Positions 6,756-15,339 of a stretch of DNA of 21,775 bases are shown here, one piece after another. The stretch comes from a virus, in IMG/VR virus record IMGVR_UViG_3300034520_000328, positions 1 through 21,775 of that record, one strand, 5' to 3'. The notes under the pieces are model-generated. The model was given only the letters and a program-made list of their open reading frames with translations. It did not search any database and was not told the DNA's origin. The translations under genes and the position numbers were made by a program. Each line of letters starts with the position of its first letter. Position 1 is the stretch's first letter.

Positions 6756-8659
6756 TGATTACAGTTTACGATAAGAAAACAACTAAGGAAAATTTTAATA
6801 ATAACGGTTTAGCAGTTTTAGATGAGTGCATTACCGCTGAAATTACGGAAGAACTTAATGGAGAATACGGTCTATACCTTGTGTATCCAGCAAATTCTAA
6901 AAAGGCAAATTATCTTTTAGAATTTAATATTATTAAGGCAGATGGACAGCTCTTTAGGATATATAAAATTGAAAGAGAGCAGGAAAGTATAAGAAAAATA
7001 AAGGTTTGGGCAAGGCATATATTTTATGACCTTGCTTTTAACTTTATAGAAGCAGTAAACCTTTTAAATGCAAATATGAAGGAAGCTTTAGAAGGAACTA
7101 TACCACCTGAAGCTCAAGTGGTATTTGATATTACAGGACCAGAGAAAAACATATATCCTGTTAACATGAGGAATGTAAATGGTCTTGAAGCAATTTTTAA
7201 ACTCATTGAAATATATGGTGGAGAATTAAAAAGAGATAACTTTAAGACAGAAATAGTAGAAAATTTAGGAGAAACAAAGGACATTACAGTAAGATACGGT
7301 AAAAACATAAAGGGACTTAGGGCCATTATTGATACAAATGAATTTGCTACAAGAATTTATCCAATAGGAGAGAACAATTTAGTTCTTCCTGAAAGATATG
7401 TAGAAGCAGACAGCAGTATAGCAAATCTTCTTCCCTATCCAATTACAAGGAAAGTGGAGTTTTCAGGGATTAAGGATATAGAGCAGCTTAGGGATTTAGC
7501 TAAAGAATATATAAAAAAGACTTCAAATCCCTTTATAAACATATCAGTTGATTTTCTAGAATTAAGCAAGACGAAGGATTATGAAGCATATTCAAATCTA
7601 TTTAATTTAAATTTAGGAGATATAGTAAAAGTAAAGCATGAAAAGCTAGGTATCTATTCTGAACTTAGAGTTATAAGAAGGGTTAAGGATTTGATTAGAC
7701 CTATAAACACCAAAATAGAGCTTGGGAATCCCCTTAATACAATAATATCAAAGCTTGACTTTACAAGTATTTTAGAAAGGTTAGAAAGTAAGATTGAAGG
7801 AAGTCAAAATGCAGTAATTATAAAGAAGAATACTGAAGCACTTACAATAAGCTCTACTTCCTTTTATCAGGCTATATCTGTAGGAATTTCAGCTTTAGCT
7901 GACACCAATTTAACCTGTAATTTAATTATTAATGGAAGTGCCTCAATAGACCTTACACTTTTTATGAAATTTTCATTAGATGGGCAGTACTACGAATTTC
8001 AGCCCAGCCAAAGCTTAGCCCAGGGTGAAAATGTAGTAAACATAACAATTCCACTACCACAGATAACAGCAGGCCAGCACGCCTTTGCAGTGGAAATGAA
8101 AACATCGGCAGGCACTTTTAATATTGATAAAAGTAATCTGCAAGTAATGATAGAAGGTCGCCATTTAGAAGGAGGACTCAGTCCAAGTCTACCGAGGGCA
8201 GAAGTAGTGCAGTTTGTGCTATTTGCTTTGTTTTTAAATAAGATACAGAGTATTAAAGATAATTTAAAAACTGAAGTAAATATTAATAGTCCATTAGATA
8301 ATAAACTACAAAGTTCACAGCAGATAAGCTATAGCGAAGCATTAAGTAAAGGTCTAACAAACTTAAATACAGATATAGATATAACAATGCAGATTATGGG
8401 GATTAGTCAAATTGCTGATGAAGCTTTTTATTTAAATCTTATTTTAGATGAATGGATGAAACACTTTAAAGAGCTAAAAGATATGGGAGATGGAAATTGG
8501 GAAGAAGATAATTATATCACTATTGAAGAATTAAAACCTACTATGAAAGGAGAGCCTGGAGTAACCCTTGGAACAGGAGCTATGTTTACAGTAGGGTTTT
8601 CAGACCCAAGTCAATATAGAGAATTAACAAGTTTTGAAGTGCAGTTAGAAGCAATATAA
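6755..8659 (+). CDS. prophage endopeptidase-type tail protein (Tal-like)
   Basis: A 634-residue tail-tip protein. The first 350 residues match the Prophage_tail / tail-associated lysin family: ITVYDKKT, then DECITAEITEELNGEYGLYLVYP, a baseplate hub-like fold, and the LGDIVKVKHEKLG element. The second half is a probable carbohydrate- or structure-related extension and is not recognised. The ATG at 6755 overlaps the Dit stop codon and has GGCGGTGG upstream; an in-frame TTG at 6740 would add five residues but is less likely. No obvious lysozyme or peptidase motif is visible in the C-terminal part, so enzymatic activity is uncertain. Confidence 0.85.
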   Translation: MITVYDKKTTKENFNNNGLAVLDECITAEITEELNGEYGLYLVYPANSKKANYLLEFNIIKADGQLFRIYKIEREQESIRKIKVWARHIFYDLAFNFIEAVNLLNANMKEALEGTIPPEAQVVFDITGPEKNIYPVNMRNVNGLEAIFKLIEIYGGELKRDNFKTEIVENLGETKDITVRYGKNIKGLRAIIDTNEFATRIYPIGENNLVLPERYVEADSSIANLLPYPITRKVEFSGIKDIEQLRDLAKEYIKKTSNPFINISVDFLELSKTKDYEAYSNLFNLNLGDIVKVKHEKLGIYSELRVIRRVKDLIRPINTKIELGNPLNTIISKLDFTSILERLESKIEGSQNAVIIKKNTEALTISSTSFYQAISVGISALADTNLTCNLIINGSASIDLTLFMKFSLDGQYYEFQPSQSLAQGENVVNITIPLPQITAGQHAFAVEMKTSAGTFNIDKSNLQVMIEGRHLEGGLSPSLPRAEVVQFVLFALFLNKIQSIKDNLKTEVNINSPLDNKLQSSQQISYSEALSKGLTNLNTDIDITMQIMGISQIADEAFYLNLILDEWMKHFKELKDMGDGNWEEDNYITIEELKPTMKGEPGVTLGTGAMFTVGFSDPSQYRELTSFEVQLEAI

Positions 8660-8698
8660 ATAAAAATTTAACTGAGAATTAGGTGGTGTATAGACTGA

Positions 8699-9751
8699 AT
8701 GCCTAAAATAGAAACTTTTGAAAATGAAATATTGATATTTAACTTCACAGGAGATTGGGAAAGAACTACCCAAAGGGCCTATGAGGGAAGTTACTCTTAT
8801 GGAAGTAAAAATATTTCCCATAGAGAAGAGTCTAATGCCTATCTAACTATTGTTACAGATTATATAGAGTTTCATTGGTATGTTAGTTCTGAAAGTAATT
8901 ATGACTATTTTGAATTTTATATTGACGGGAATAGAGAAATAAGAGAGTCAGGAACTTCTGGCTGGAATAAGTTTTCAAAATCATTAACTAAAGAAGAACA
9001 TACATTTCATTGGAAATATTATAAAGATGGCTCAGTGAGTAGTGGTGATGATAGGGCCTATATAGACAACCTAATTCTAAATATAGGTGAAACTAGATAT
9101 TTTATAGAGGATGAAGGAGTAATGAAAGTTTGGAATGAAATAAACCAGCAGTATGAGGCAGTTAAAATAATTGATCAGCAGAATCAGGAGCTAGTGGATT
9201 TAACTCCAGACAAATTAACAGATGAAATATTTTTAAACTATGGAATGGAAGAACTTCAAATAAGTAAAGAAGGACTTGTTGACCCACAACCTAAGATTTA
9301 TTATTTTACAAATGAAGAAGGAATAGTAAATAAAGCTAATAACTATGTCCTTAAGCTAACTGAAACCGTAAAGAGCCTTCCTAAAATAGTAGTAGAAAAC
9401 ACCGGAAGAACTTTGCAGCAAACAATCAGTTCAATTGTTATAGATGACATTGTTAGTGGAACTGGAGACTTACAGTACGCCTTAAGTAAAGATAAAATCA
9501 CATGGTATGCCTTTGATACTGTAAATATGGTTTGGCAGATTGTAGATATTACTGATGATATTGATTTTGCAGCAAAAGGGATGAGGAAGGAAGATTTTAT
9601 CCTAGTGACTGATACCCATTTTGAAGAAATATTTCAGGTAGGTGATGAGCTTTACTTAGCATTTCGATTTTTTAAAGGAGAAGAAACAGACGAAAGCAAG
9701 TTAAAGGGAATAAGAATAAACTATACTTCTCCTTTAGATATCACCATTTAG
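8699..9751 (+). CDS. probable tail fibre or baseplate adhesin
   Basis: A 350-residue protein located where receptor-binding and baseplate periphery proteins occur. Residues 1-130 look like a beta-sandwich lectin-like module (FNFTGDWERTTQRAYEGSYSYGS, later DDRAYIDNL), a pattern shared with jelly-roll binding domains in phage and cell-surface proteins. The remainder is beta-rich with VVENTGRTLQQTISSIVI. No signal peptide. It probably binds the host surface; a specific ligand cannot be inferred. The GGTGG upstream is 14 bases from ATG, a little distant. Confidence 0.6.
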   Translation: MPKIETFENEILIFNFTGDWERTTQRAYEGSYSYGSKNISHREESNAYLTIVTDYIEFHWYVSSESNYDYFEFYIDGNREIRESGTSGWNKFSKSLTKEEHTFHWKYYKDGSVSSGDDRAYIDNLILNIGETRYFIEDEGVMKVWNEINQQYEAVKIIDQQNQELVDLTPDKLTDEIFLNYGMEELQISKEGLVDPQPKIYYFTNEEGIVNKANNYVLKLTETVKSLPKIVVENTGRTLQQTISSIVIDDIVSGTGDLQYALSKDKITWYAFDTVNMVWQIVDITDDIDFAAKGMRKEDFILVTDTHFEEIFQVGDELYLAFRFFKGEETDESKLKGIRINYTSPLDITI

Positions 9752-9767
9752 GTTAAGGAGGTGTGTT

Positions 9768-11420
9768 ATGGCTGTAAGAGAAGTTATAAGTTATAACAAA
9801 GATTATATAACAGGAAATATAAATAAAGAAAAGAAAGTGAAAAAAGATACAGGGATAAAGGGGAAAGTGTTAGTTGAGCTCTTTGATGCAAATACAAACG
9901 AAAAAGTAATTGAAAGCTATACAGAAAATATAATACCTGATATTGTTTTTAAGGAGCTATTTGTAAGATTCTTTGCAGGAGATGTAATGGGAATCGACAA
10001 TAGCTACATTAGTAGATTAAAAGAGCTATTTAGTTATATATATCTTACTGATTCAACAAAACCTGAAAGTGCTAGTTCTGAAAAGATATCAGGGAATATC
10101 ATAGGTTATGCTGAAAGGAACTCACCTTATTCAGGAACAGATTCAAAGAAAGGGACAATTAATAAAACGGAAACAACTCTTGAGATCAACAATGAAAAAA
10201 TAAGAGTAAACTTTGTATTTGACTTTCCAACCCATGCTGCAAACGGAAGCTTTGAAAGTATTTATTGGGGAGATGATCCTGATAATCTAGATTATTTTTA
10301 TATAGGGCCACCCGTTGTTGGAAGGGGCCAGTCTGGTGATGGAAAAATATATGCAAGAAGTGATGATGATACCCGAGATATTTATTGGAGTGTCTATTAT
10401 TTCATGCACGGAAGTGCAGCAAAATATACAATATATACTGATTACAATAAAGGTTATGTTTGTTTTAATGGAGCATATAGCAGTGCAATAAATTCTACCT
10501 ACTTTACTTTCCCAGAACACTTAAAAGGATATCAGCTTATAGTTCCATTTAACTACAACATAAGGGGTTTTGCAGATTGGAATAACTCTATCAAGCTTCT
10601 TAATGATAGTGGAGAACCGATTACATCATCTGATATAAGCGGAGCTTTTCCTGTATTAAATGAGGTAGGAGAAATAGATTATATAATTGGATGGTATTTC
10701 TCTACAAGTGATGGGGGTTCTTTAAAGATATACAAATGGAGTAGTGTTGGTGTGCAGCAAGAGTTTTATGAGATTACTAATATAAATACTAATTTCCCAG
10801 ATGAATATAATTCAGACTTTACTGTAAGAAATGTCAGTGTAGAGCCAATTTTCTGGGGAGGCAAAATAGAACTTTACGGATATCATAGAAGAACAGACGA
10901 TATAACTGGAGAATACATTTACACTAATAGGGTAATTAGATTAAATATTGATTGCACCAAAGATAGTGAAATGAATCTTAAACCTAAAATAGGAAGTTCT
11001 TTATGGTTTGCTTCAAAAGGGATGGATAGCAGTAATATAGAAAGAAGGTGCTACTTAAGTTCTTTAACGGCAAGAACTAAAAACAGAATATATATTTACT
11101 ACTATGGAACAAATGGTGGAAGTAGCTTTTATCAAGTTGTAACGCCTGAAGGAAATTTACTTAAGCCTTATAAGGAGAATTGGGGTATAACTGGTGATTA
11201 TGGTGTGATTAATATAATAGGTACAGATAAATGGATTATGTACTACAGAGATTCTTATTCAAATTCTTATGCTTTTGCAGTTTATCAAACAGCAACAACA
11301 AGTCCCTGCGGGGCCCATACAAAACTTGCAAATCCAGTAGAAAAAACAGATGCTAATACAATGAAAATTCAGTATATGTTTGAAATTGATTTAGTTGATT
11401 ATGCTAATGATGTATATTAG
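9768..11420 (+). CDS. phage tail-associated protein, possible receptor-binding
   Basis: A 550-residue protein with an excellent ribosome binding site (AAGGAGGTG at 9755-9763). The N-terminal 110 residues (KGKVLVELFDANTNEKV, ENIIPDIVF) look like a docking segment for the tail. The rest is rich in aromatic, glycine and aspartate residues with beta-propeller-like or fibre-like spacing (YWGDDPDNLDYFYIG). There is no transmembrane segment or enzyme motif. Its place before holin and amidase, after the tail-tip genes, points to a tail fibre or receptor-binding role. I do not recognise a family. Confidence 0.55.
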   Translation: MAVREVISYNKDYITGNINKEKKVKKDTGIKGKVLVELFDANTNEKVIESYTENIIPDIVFKELFVRFFAGDVMGIDNSYISRLKELFSYIYLTDSTKPESASSEKISGNIIGYAERNSPYSGTDSKKGTINKTETTLEINNEKIRVNFVFDFPTHAANGSFESIYWGDDPDNLDYFYIGPPVVGRGQSGDGKIYARSDDDTRDIYWSVYYFMHGSAAKYTIYTDYNKGYVCFNGAYSSAINSTYFTFPEHLKGYQLIVPFNYNIRGFADWNNSIKLLNDSGEPITSSDISGAFPVLNEVGEIDYIIGWYFSTSDGGSLKIYKWSSVGVQQEFYEITNINTNFPDEYNSDFTVRNVSVEPIFWGGKIELYGYHRRTDDITGEYIYTNRVIRLNIDCTKDSEMNLKPKIGSSLWFASKGMDSSNIERRCYLSSLTARTKNRIYIYYYGTNGGSSFYQVVTPEGNLLKPYKENWGITGDYGVINIIGTDKWIMYYRDSYSNSYAFAVYQTATTSPCGAHTKLANPVEKTDANTMKIQYMFEIDLVDYANDVY

Positions 11421-11441
11421 TAAAAGGAGATGAAAGAAAAA

Positions 11442-11855
11442 ATGAAAAATATAATAAATACAATACAGATTGGTTTTACAGCCGTTGGTGGTTATCTCGG
11501 GTGGCTTATGGGAGGGGTTGATGGATTCTTATATGCTTTAATAGCTTTTGTAATCATTGATTATGTAACTGGAATCATGAGTGCAATCCTTCAGAAAAAG
11601 TTATCAAGTGATGTAGGATTTAAAGGAATTTTTAAAAAGATACTCATTTTTACAATGGTAGCAATAGGTCATATCATAGATGCATATATTATAAAAAATG
11701 GTAGTGCAATTCGTACTGCTGTTATTTTTTTCTACATTTCTAATGAAGGCATTAGTATCATAGAAAATGCTGCAAATATTGGGCTACCTATACCAAGGAA
11801 ACTAAAAGAGATTTTAGAGCAGTTAGGAAAGGACGATGCAGATGTTAATAAATAA
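11442..11855 (+). CDS. phage holin (holin 4/TcdE-type family)
   Basis: A 137-residue membrane protein that would permeabilise the cytoplasmic membrane to release or activate the endolysin. Three hydrophobic segments are visible: around residues 12-45 (GYLGWLMGG then ALIAFVIIDYVTGI, the family's D-Y-x-T-G signature), 65-85 (ILIFTMVAIGHII) and 90-112 (AVIFFYISNEGISIIENA). The charged tail ends in KDDADVNK. The ATG at 11442 is preferred over 11430 because AGGAG sits directly against the earlier ATG. It overlaps the amidase start by 20 bases, indicating a coupled lysis cassette. Confidence 0.9.
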   Translation: MKNIINTIQIGFTAVGGYLGWLMGGVDGFLYALIAFVIIDYVTGIMSAILQKKLSSDVGFKGIFKKILIFTMVAIGHIIDAYIIKNGSAIRTAVIFFYISNEGISIIENAANIGLPIPRKLKEILEQLGKDDADVNK

Positions 11856-12438
11856 GAAACTTATTAGATATAACTACTCTAGCAGAAAGGGAGAAAAAAT
11901 AAAATATATCGTCATCCATGATACAGGTAATAAAGATAAGGGAGCAGGTGCAAATAACCACTATAGATATTTTAATGGTGGAAATAGAAATGCATCTGCT
12001 CATTATTTTGTAGATGATAAAGAAATCATTCAAACAGTTGAGGATAGTGATGCTGCATGGCACTGTGGTGATGGCAAAGGAAAATACGGCATTACAAATA
12101 GAAACTCTATAGGAATAGAGATTTGTATTAATGCAGATGGCAACTATGAAAAAGCCTTAGAAAATGCAATAAAGCTAACCAAATATCTAATGAAAAAACA
12201 TAACATCAAGGTAGAAAATGTAGTTCGCCACTTTGATGCCAGTAGAAAAATCTGTCCTATGAGCATGAGTACAAACAACTGGGATAAGTGGTGGAATTTT
12301 AAAGATAGACTAAAGCAAAGACAAGTGTTTTACAGAGTAATTGCTGGCTCTTTTCAAGATAAACAAAATGCCATAAACCAAGTGAAAAGATTAAATGAAG
12401 CAGGCTTTGATGCAACGATTATTGCCTTTAATAAATAA
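11836..12438 (+). CDS. N-acetylmuramoyl-L-alanine amidase (endolysin)
   Basis: A 200-residue phage endolysin that cuts the bond between muramic acid and the stem peptide. The Amidase_2 fold covers about residues 20-145. The zinc ligands expected for the T7 lysozyme type are visible as H28 (VIHDTG), H132 (VVRHFD) and C140 (RKICP), with K138 and H56 nearby in family-conserved positions. The C-terminal 40 residues (FYRVIAGSFQDKQNA, then RLNEAGFDATII) resemble a short SPOR-type peptidoglycan-binding motif. GGAAAGGA precedes the ATG at 11836; a second in-frame ATG at 11842 is also possible. It overlaps the holin gene and is the last phage structural or lysis gene. Confidence 0.92.
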   Translation: MQMLINKKLIRYNYSSRKGEKIKYIVIHDTGNKDKGAGANNHYRYFNGGNRNASAHYFVDDKEIIQTVEDSDAAWHCGDGKGKYGITNRNSIGIEICINADGNYEKALENAIKLTKYLMKKHNIKVENVVRHFDASRKICPMSMSTNNWDKWWNFKDRLKQRQVFYRVIAGSFQDKQNAINQVKRLNEAGFDATIIAFNK

Positions 12439-12463
12439 GAGTGAAGTCTTTATATAGCTTGAC

Positions 12464-12509
12464 TTCTATCAAGTTTAGAGTGATATATAGTATTACCAAT
12501 TTGATAGAA
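12464..12509. repeat. 46-bp imperfect palindrome upstream of the recombinases, candidate att half-site
   Basis: TTCTATCAA at 12464-12472 and TTGATAGAA at 12501-12509 are perfect inverted repeats, and symmetry continues inward (16 of 23 positions match overall). Size, imperfect symmetry and position just before a large serine recombinase gene are what an attachment site looks like. A weak promoter-like TTGACT at 12459-12464 also overlaps it, so an operator is the alternative. Confidence 0.4.
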
Positions 12510-12522
12510 AGGAGGAGTTAGA

Positions 12523-13812
12523 ATGCGTGTAAGGATTATTGAGCCTACCATAAAAAAAGAAAAACAAAAGAAAAAAGTATGTGCATATGCTAGAGTTTCA
12601 ACAGGTAGTGAAGCCCAGAGTGAATCTTTAGAAAATCAAATTGAGTATTATGAAAATCTAATTTCAAGCAATCCTGAGTATGAATTTGTTGGTGTCTTTG
12701 CTGATAGAGGAATTACTGGAACAACAGATAATAGACCAAAGTTTCAAAAGATGCTTACCCTTTGTAGAGAAGGGAAAGTAGATTTAATCATCACAAAGTC
12801 TATCTCTAGATTTGCAAGAAATACAGCAATCATGCTGAAAATAGTAAGGGAGCTAAAAGAATTAGGTGTAGAAGTAATATTTGAAAAAGAAAATATAAAT
12901 ACATTATCAGGGGACGGTGAGTTAATGCTTACCGTCCTCTCTTCATTTGCACAGGAAGAAAGTAAAAACGTAAGCGAGAATCTAAAGTGGAGGGTAAGAA
13001 AGAAATTTGAAAAAGGAGAACTCATGATAAACACCACAAGATTTCTAGGCTACGATAAAGATGAATATGGAGAACTTATCATTAATGAAGATGAAGCAAA
13101 AATAGTAAGAAGAATTTTTAAAGAGTACCTAAGTGGGAAAGGAAGTTTTACCATTGCAAAGGAACTTAATGCAGAGGGTATCTCTACCATTACCGGAGCA
13201 AAATGGCATGATACCACTATTCTAGGAATTTTAAAAAATGAAAAGTATAAAGGAGATGCACTCTTGCAAAAGTACTATACTCCAGACCATCTAAGAAAAG
13301 TAAGTATAAGAAATAATGGAGAAATTGATAGCTATTATATTGAAGATAACCACTCTCCCATAGTTTCAAAAGAAATGTGGGAAGCTGTTCAAATAGAGAT
13401 TAGAAAAAGAGCAAGAGCCAAAGGAAATGTTACAGGAGATACAGCTAAATATACAAAACGATATCCTTTAACAGGAATGCTTTACTGCAGTAAGTGCGGT
13501 GCTACTCTAAGACGTAGAACTTGGAACAGCAAGCATTCCTGTAAAAAGATTGTTTGGCAATGTAGTAACTATATTAAAAATGGAAAAGATGCCTGCTCAG
13601 GAACAAAGATAGATGATGAGGTTGTCAGCAGGCTTAATATAAAAGAACCAATAATTGTAAAGGAGGTCATAAAAAATGGCAAGAAGCATTACAGTTATAC
13701 CAGCAAGAGCAAGCAGGCAGAGCACAGCAGAGAGACTAGAGCCACAGAAAAAGAAAATGGCAGCCTACTGCAGGGTGTCAACAGACCAATTAGAACAGTT
13801 ATCAAGCTATGA
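12523..13812 (+). CDS. large serine recombinase A (C-terminally short)
   Basis: A 429-residue large serine recombinase that would catalyse integration or excision by double-strand cleavage and subunit rotation. The catalytic serine is S26 in YARVSTG. The resolvase domain continues through ITKSISRFARN and LSSFAQEES to about residue 160, followed by the recombinase domain (FLGYDKDEYGE, MWEAVQ). A zinc ribbon (CSKCG and the partner cysteines QC and AC) lies at about 320-365. The coiled-coil that normally follows is missing: the last 45 codons overlap the next gene out of frame and look like a shifted reading of it. The ribosome binding site AAAGGAGGAG is strong. It might need recombinase B as a partner, or be a reduced copy. 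Confidence 0.9.
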   Translation: MRVRIIEPTIKKEKQKKKVCAYARVSTGSEAQSESLENQIEYYENLISSNPEYEFVGVFADRGITGTTDNRPKFQKMLTLCREGKVDLIITKSISRFARNTAIMLKIVRELKELGVEVIFEKENINTLSGDGELMLTVLSSFAQEESKNVSENLKWRVRKKFEKGELMINTTRFLGYDKDEYGELIINEDEAKIVRRIFKEYLSGKGSFTIAKELNAEGISTITGAKWHDTTILGILKNEKYKGDALLQKYYTPDHLRKVSIRNNGEIDSYYIEDNHSPIVSKEMWEAVQIEIRKRARAKGNVTGDTAKYTKRYPLTGMLYCSKCGATLRRRTWNSKHSCKKIVWQCSNYIKNGKDACSGTKIDDEVVSRLNIKEPIIVKEVIKNGKKHYSYTSKSKQAEHSRETRATEKENGSLLQGVNRPIRTVIKL

Positions 13813-15088
13813 AGCACAGGTAGCTTATTATACAGCTTATATTACAAATCATCCAGATTATGAACTTGCAGCAATTTATGCCGATGAAGGAATTTCAGGC
13901 ACCAATACGAAAAAGCGTGAGCAGTTTAATAAAATGATTGAGGATTGTAAAGCAGGAAGAATTGATATGATTATAACCAAGTCCATATCAAGATTTGCAA
14001 GAAACACCCTTGATACTTTAAATTATGTAAGACAGCTTAAAGAACTAGGCGTTGGAGTAATATTTGAAAAGGAAAATATCAATACTTTAGATTCAAAAGG
14101 AGAAGTACTACTTACAATTCTTAGTTCCCTTGCACAAGATGAGTCTAGAAGTATAAGTGAAAATTCAACTTGGGGAATTAGAAGAAGATTTGAACAGGGA
14201 AAGCTTCATATCAATCATAAAAAGTTTCTAGGCTATGATAAGGACGAAGAAGGAAATCTGATGATCAATGAAAAGCAGGCCAAAATAGTAAGAAGAATTT
14301 ACAAAGATTTTCTTAATGGTAAAGGTCCAAATAGAATAGCAAGAGAACTGGAAGAAGAAGGAGTTCCTAATTGGAATGGTAAAGCCAAATGGTATGAAAG
14401 CAGCATAAGGAAAATGCTCAGTAATGAAAAATATAAAGGGGATGCACTCCTTCAAAAGACTTATACAGTTGATTTTCTTACAAAGAAGAGAGTAGAAAAT
14501 AACGGAGAGGTTCCGCAGTATTATGTTGAAGAAAGCCATCCTGCAATAATTGATAAAGATATGTGGGAAGCAGTACAGCTTGAACTAGAGAGAAGAAAAG
14601 CCTTTGCTGAAAAGTATGGAATAAAAAAGCTAGATTATGCAACGATAAAAAATCCATTTGCAGGAAGAATTATTTGTGGACACTGTGGGAGTGTTTTTGG
14701 AAGAAAGGTTTGGAATTCTAATGATGAGAGATTTAGAAGGATTGTATGGAGATGCAATAATAAATATAAGGTGAAGGGAAAAAAGGGCTGCGATAATAAG
14801 CATATAGATGATAAAGTTTTATATCAAGCCTTTATAAATACATTTAATGCAATGATTGAAAATAAGGATTACTTTATGGATAAGTGGAAGGAAGGACTTA
14901 AGAGTGAAAATACTTTAATAAGATATAAGTCAAAGCAGTTTATAGAAATTCTAAAAAATGCAAAGCCAATAGAAAAATTTGACATGGATTTATTCTTTAG
15001 TATTGCCCAGAAGCTGACGGTGTTTGAAGGAGATAAGATTATAGTAAGTTTGCTAGATGGAACGGAGATTGAGGTTGTAATTGAATAA
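13676..15088 (+). CDS. large serine recombinase B
   Basis: A 470-residue large serine recombinase, homologous to A throughout (shared ITKSISRFARN, IFEKENINTL, KFLGYDKDE, YKGDALLQK). The catalytic serine is S35 in YCRVST. Domains in order: resolvase about 28-175, recombinase about 190-290, zinc ribbon about 330-385 (ICGHCG, then WRCNN and GCDNK), then a coiled coil and a C-terminal domain ending LDGTEIEVVIE. Its ATG has AAAGGAGG directly upstream inside gene A, giving a 137-base out-of-frame overlap. It looks complete and is probably the active integrase of the element. Its 3' end has a decayed relative at 20150-20271. Confidence 0.93.
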   Translation: MARSITVIPARASRQSTAERLEPQKKKMAAYCRVSTDQLEQLSSYEAQVAYYTAYITNHPDYELAAIYADEGISGTNTKKREQFNKMIEDCKAGRIDMIITKSISRFARNTLDTLNYVRQLKELGVGVIFEKENINTLDSKGEVLLTILSSLAQDESRSISENSTWGIRRRFEQGKLHINHKKFLGYDKDEEGNLMINEKQAKIVRRIYKDFLNGKGPNRIARELEEEGVPNWNGKAKWYESSIRKMLSNEKYKGDALLQKTYTVDFLTKKRVENNGEVPQYYVEESHPAIIDKDMWEAVQLELERRKAFAEKYGIKKLDYATIKNPFAGRIICGHCGSVFGRKVWNSNDERFRRIVWRCNNKYKVKGKKGCDNKHIDDKVLYQAFINTFNAMIENKDYFMDKWKEGLKSENTLIRYKSKQFIEILKNAKPIEKFDMDLFFSIAQKLTVFEGDKIIVSLLDGTEIEVVIE

Positions 15089-15101
15089 AGAAGTTAAGAT
15101 A

Positions 15102-15143
15102 AGCCAGTTGGAGTGATGTAAGTTCACTTCGACTGGCTTTTTT
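15102..15143 (+). terminator. rho-independent terminator after the recombinases
   Basis: A 15-bp stem begins with AGCCAGTTGG at 15102 and its partner arm ends GACTGGCT at 15138, with two G-U pairs. A seven-base loop separates the arms and six T follow. It closes the recombinase transcript and separates it from the promoter of the next operon. Confidence 0.88.
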
Positions 15144-15222
15144 GTGTTGTAAAAGGATAAATCACAAATATATGATTCATATTCGTACAATATATAAAAA
15201 ATATAAGAAGTATAAAAACAAA

Positions 15223-15250
15223 ATATATATCAAATAATCTTGATATATAT
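15223..15250. promoter_or_regulatory. perfect inverted repeat overlapping the -35 box, operator candidate
   Basis: ATATATATCAA at 15223-15233 and TTGATATATAT at 15240-15250 are an 11-bp perfect inverted repeat with a six-base spacer. Its last base is the first base of the -35 box, a classic repressor position. The half-site TATATATCA recurs in the 13-bp repeat at 1813-1853 and, as TGATATATA, at 12481-12489. Confidence 0.55.
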
Positions 15251-15278
15251 TGACAATATATCTTTTGTAAAATATAAT
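15250..15278 (+). promoter_or_regulatory. consensus promoter of the GHKL/DUF6339 operon
   Basis: TTGACA at 15250-15255, a spacer of exactly 17 bases, and TATAAT at 15273-15278: a perfect match to the housekeeping sigma consensus. CAATATAT occurs three times nearby (15188, 15254 and 15281). The leader of about 55 bases before the first gene also contains TCGAATATATCGA at 15301-15313. Confidence 0.85.
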
Positions 15279-15339
15279 GGCAATATATTTAAAAAATAAT
15301 TCGAATATATCGAAAATATTATAAAAGGAAGTGAAAGAG

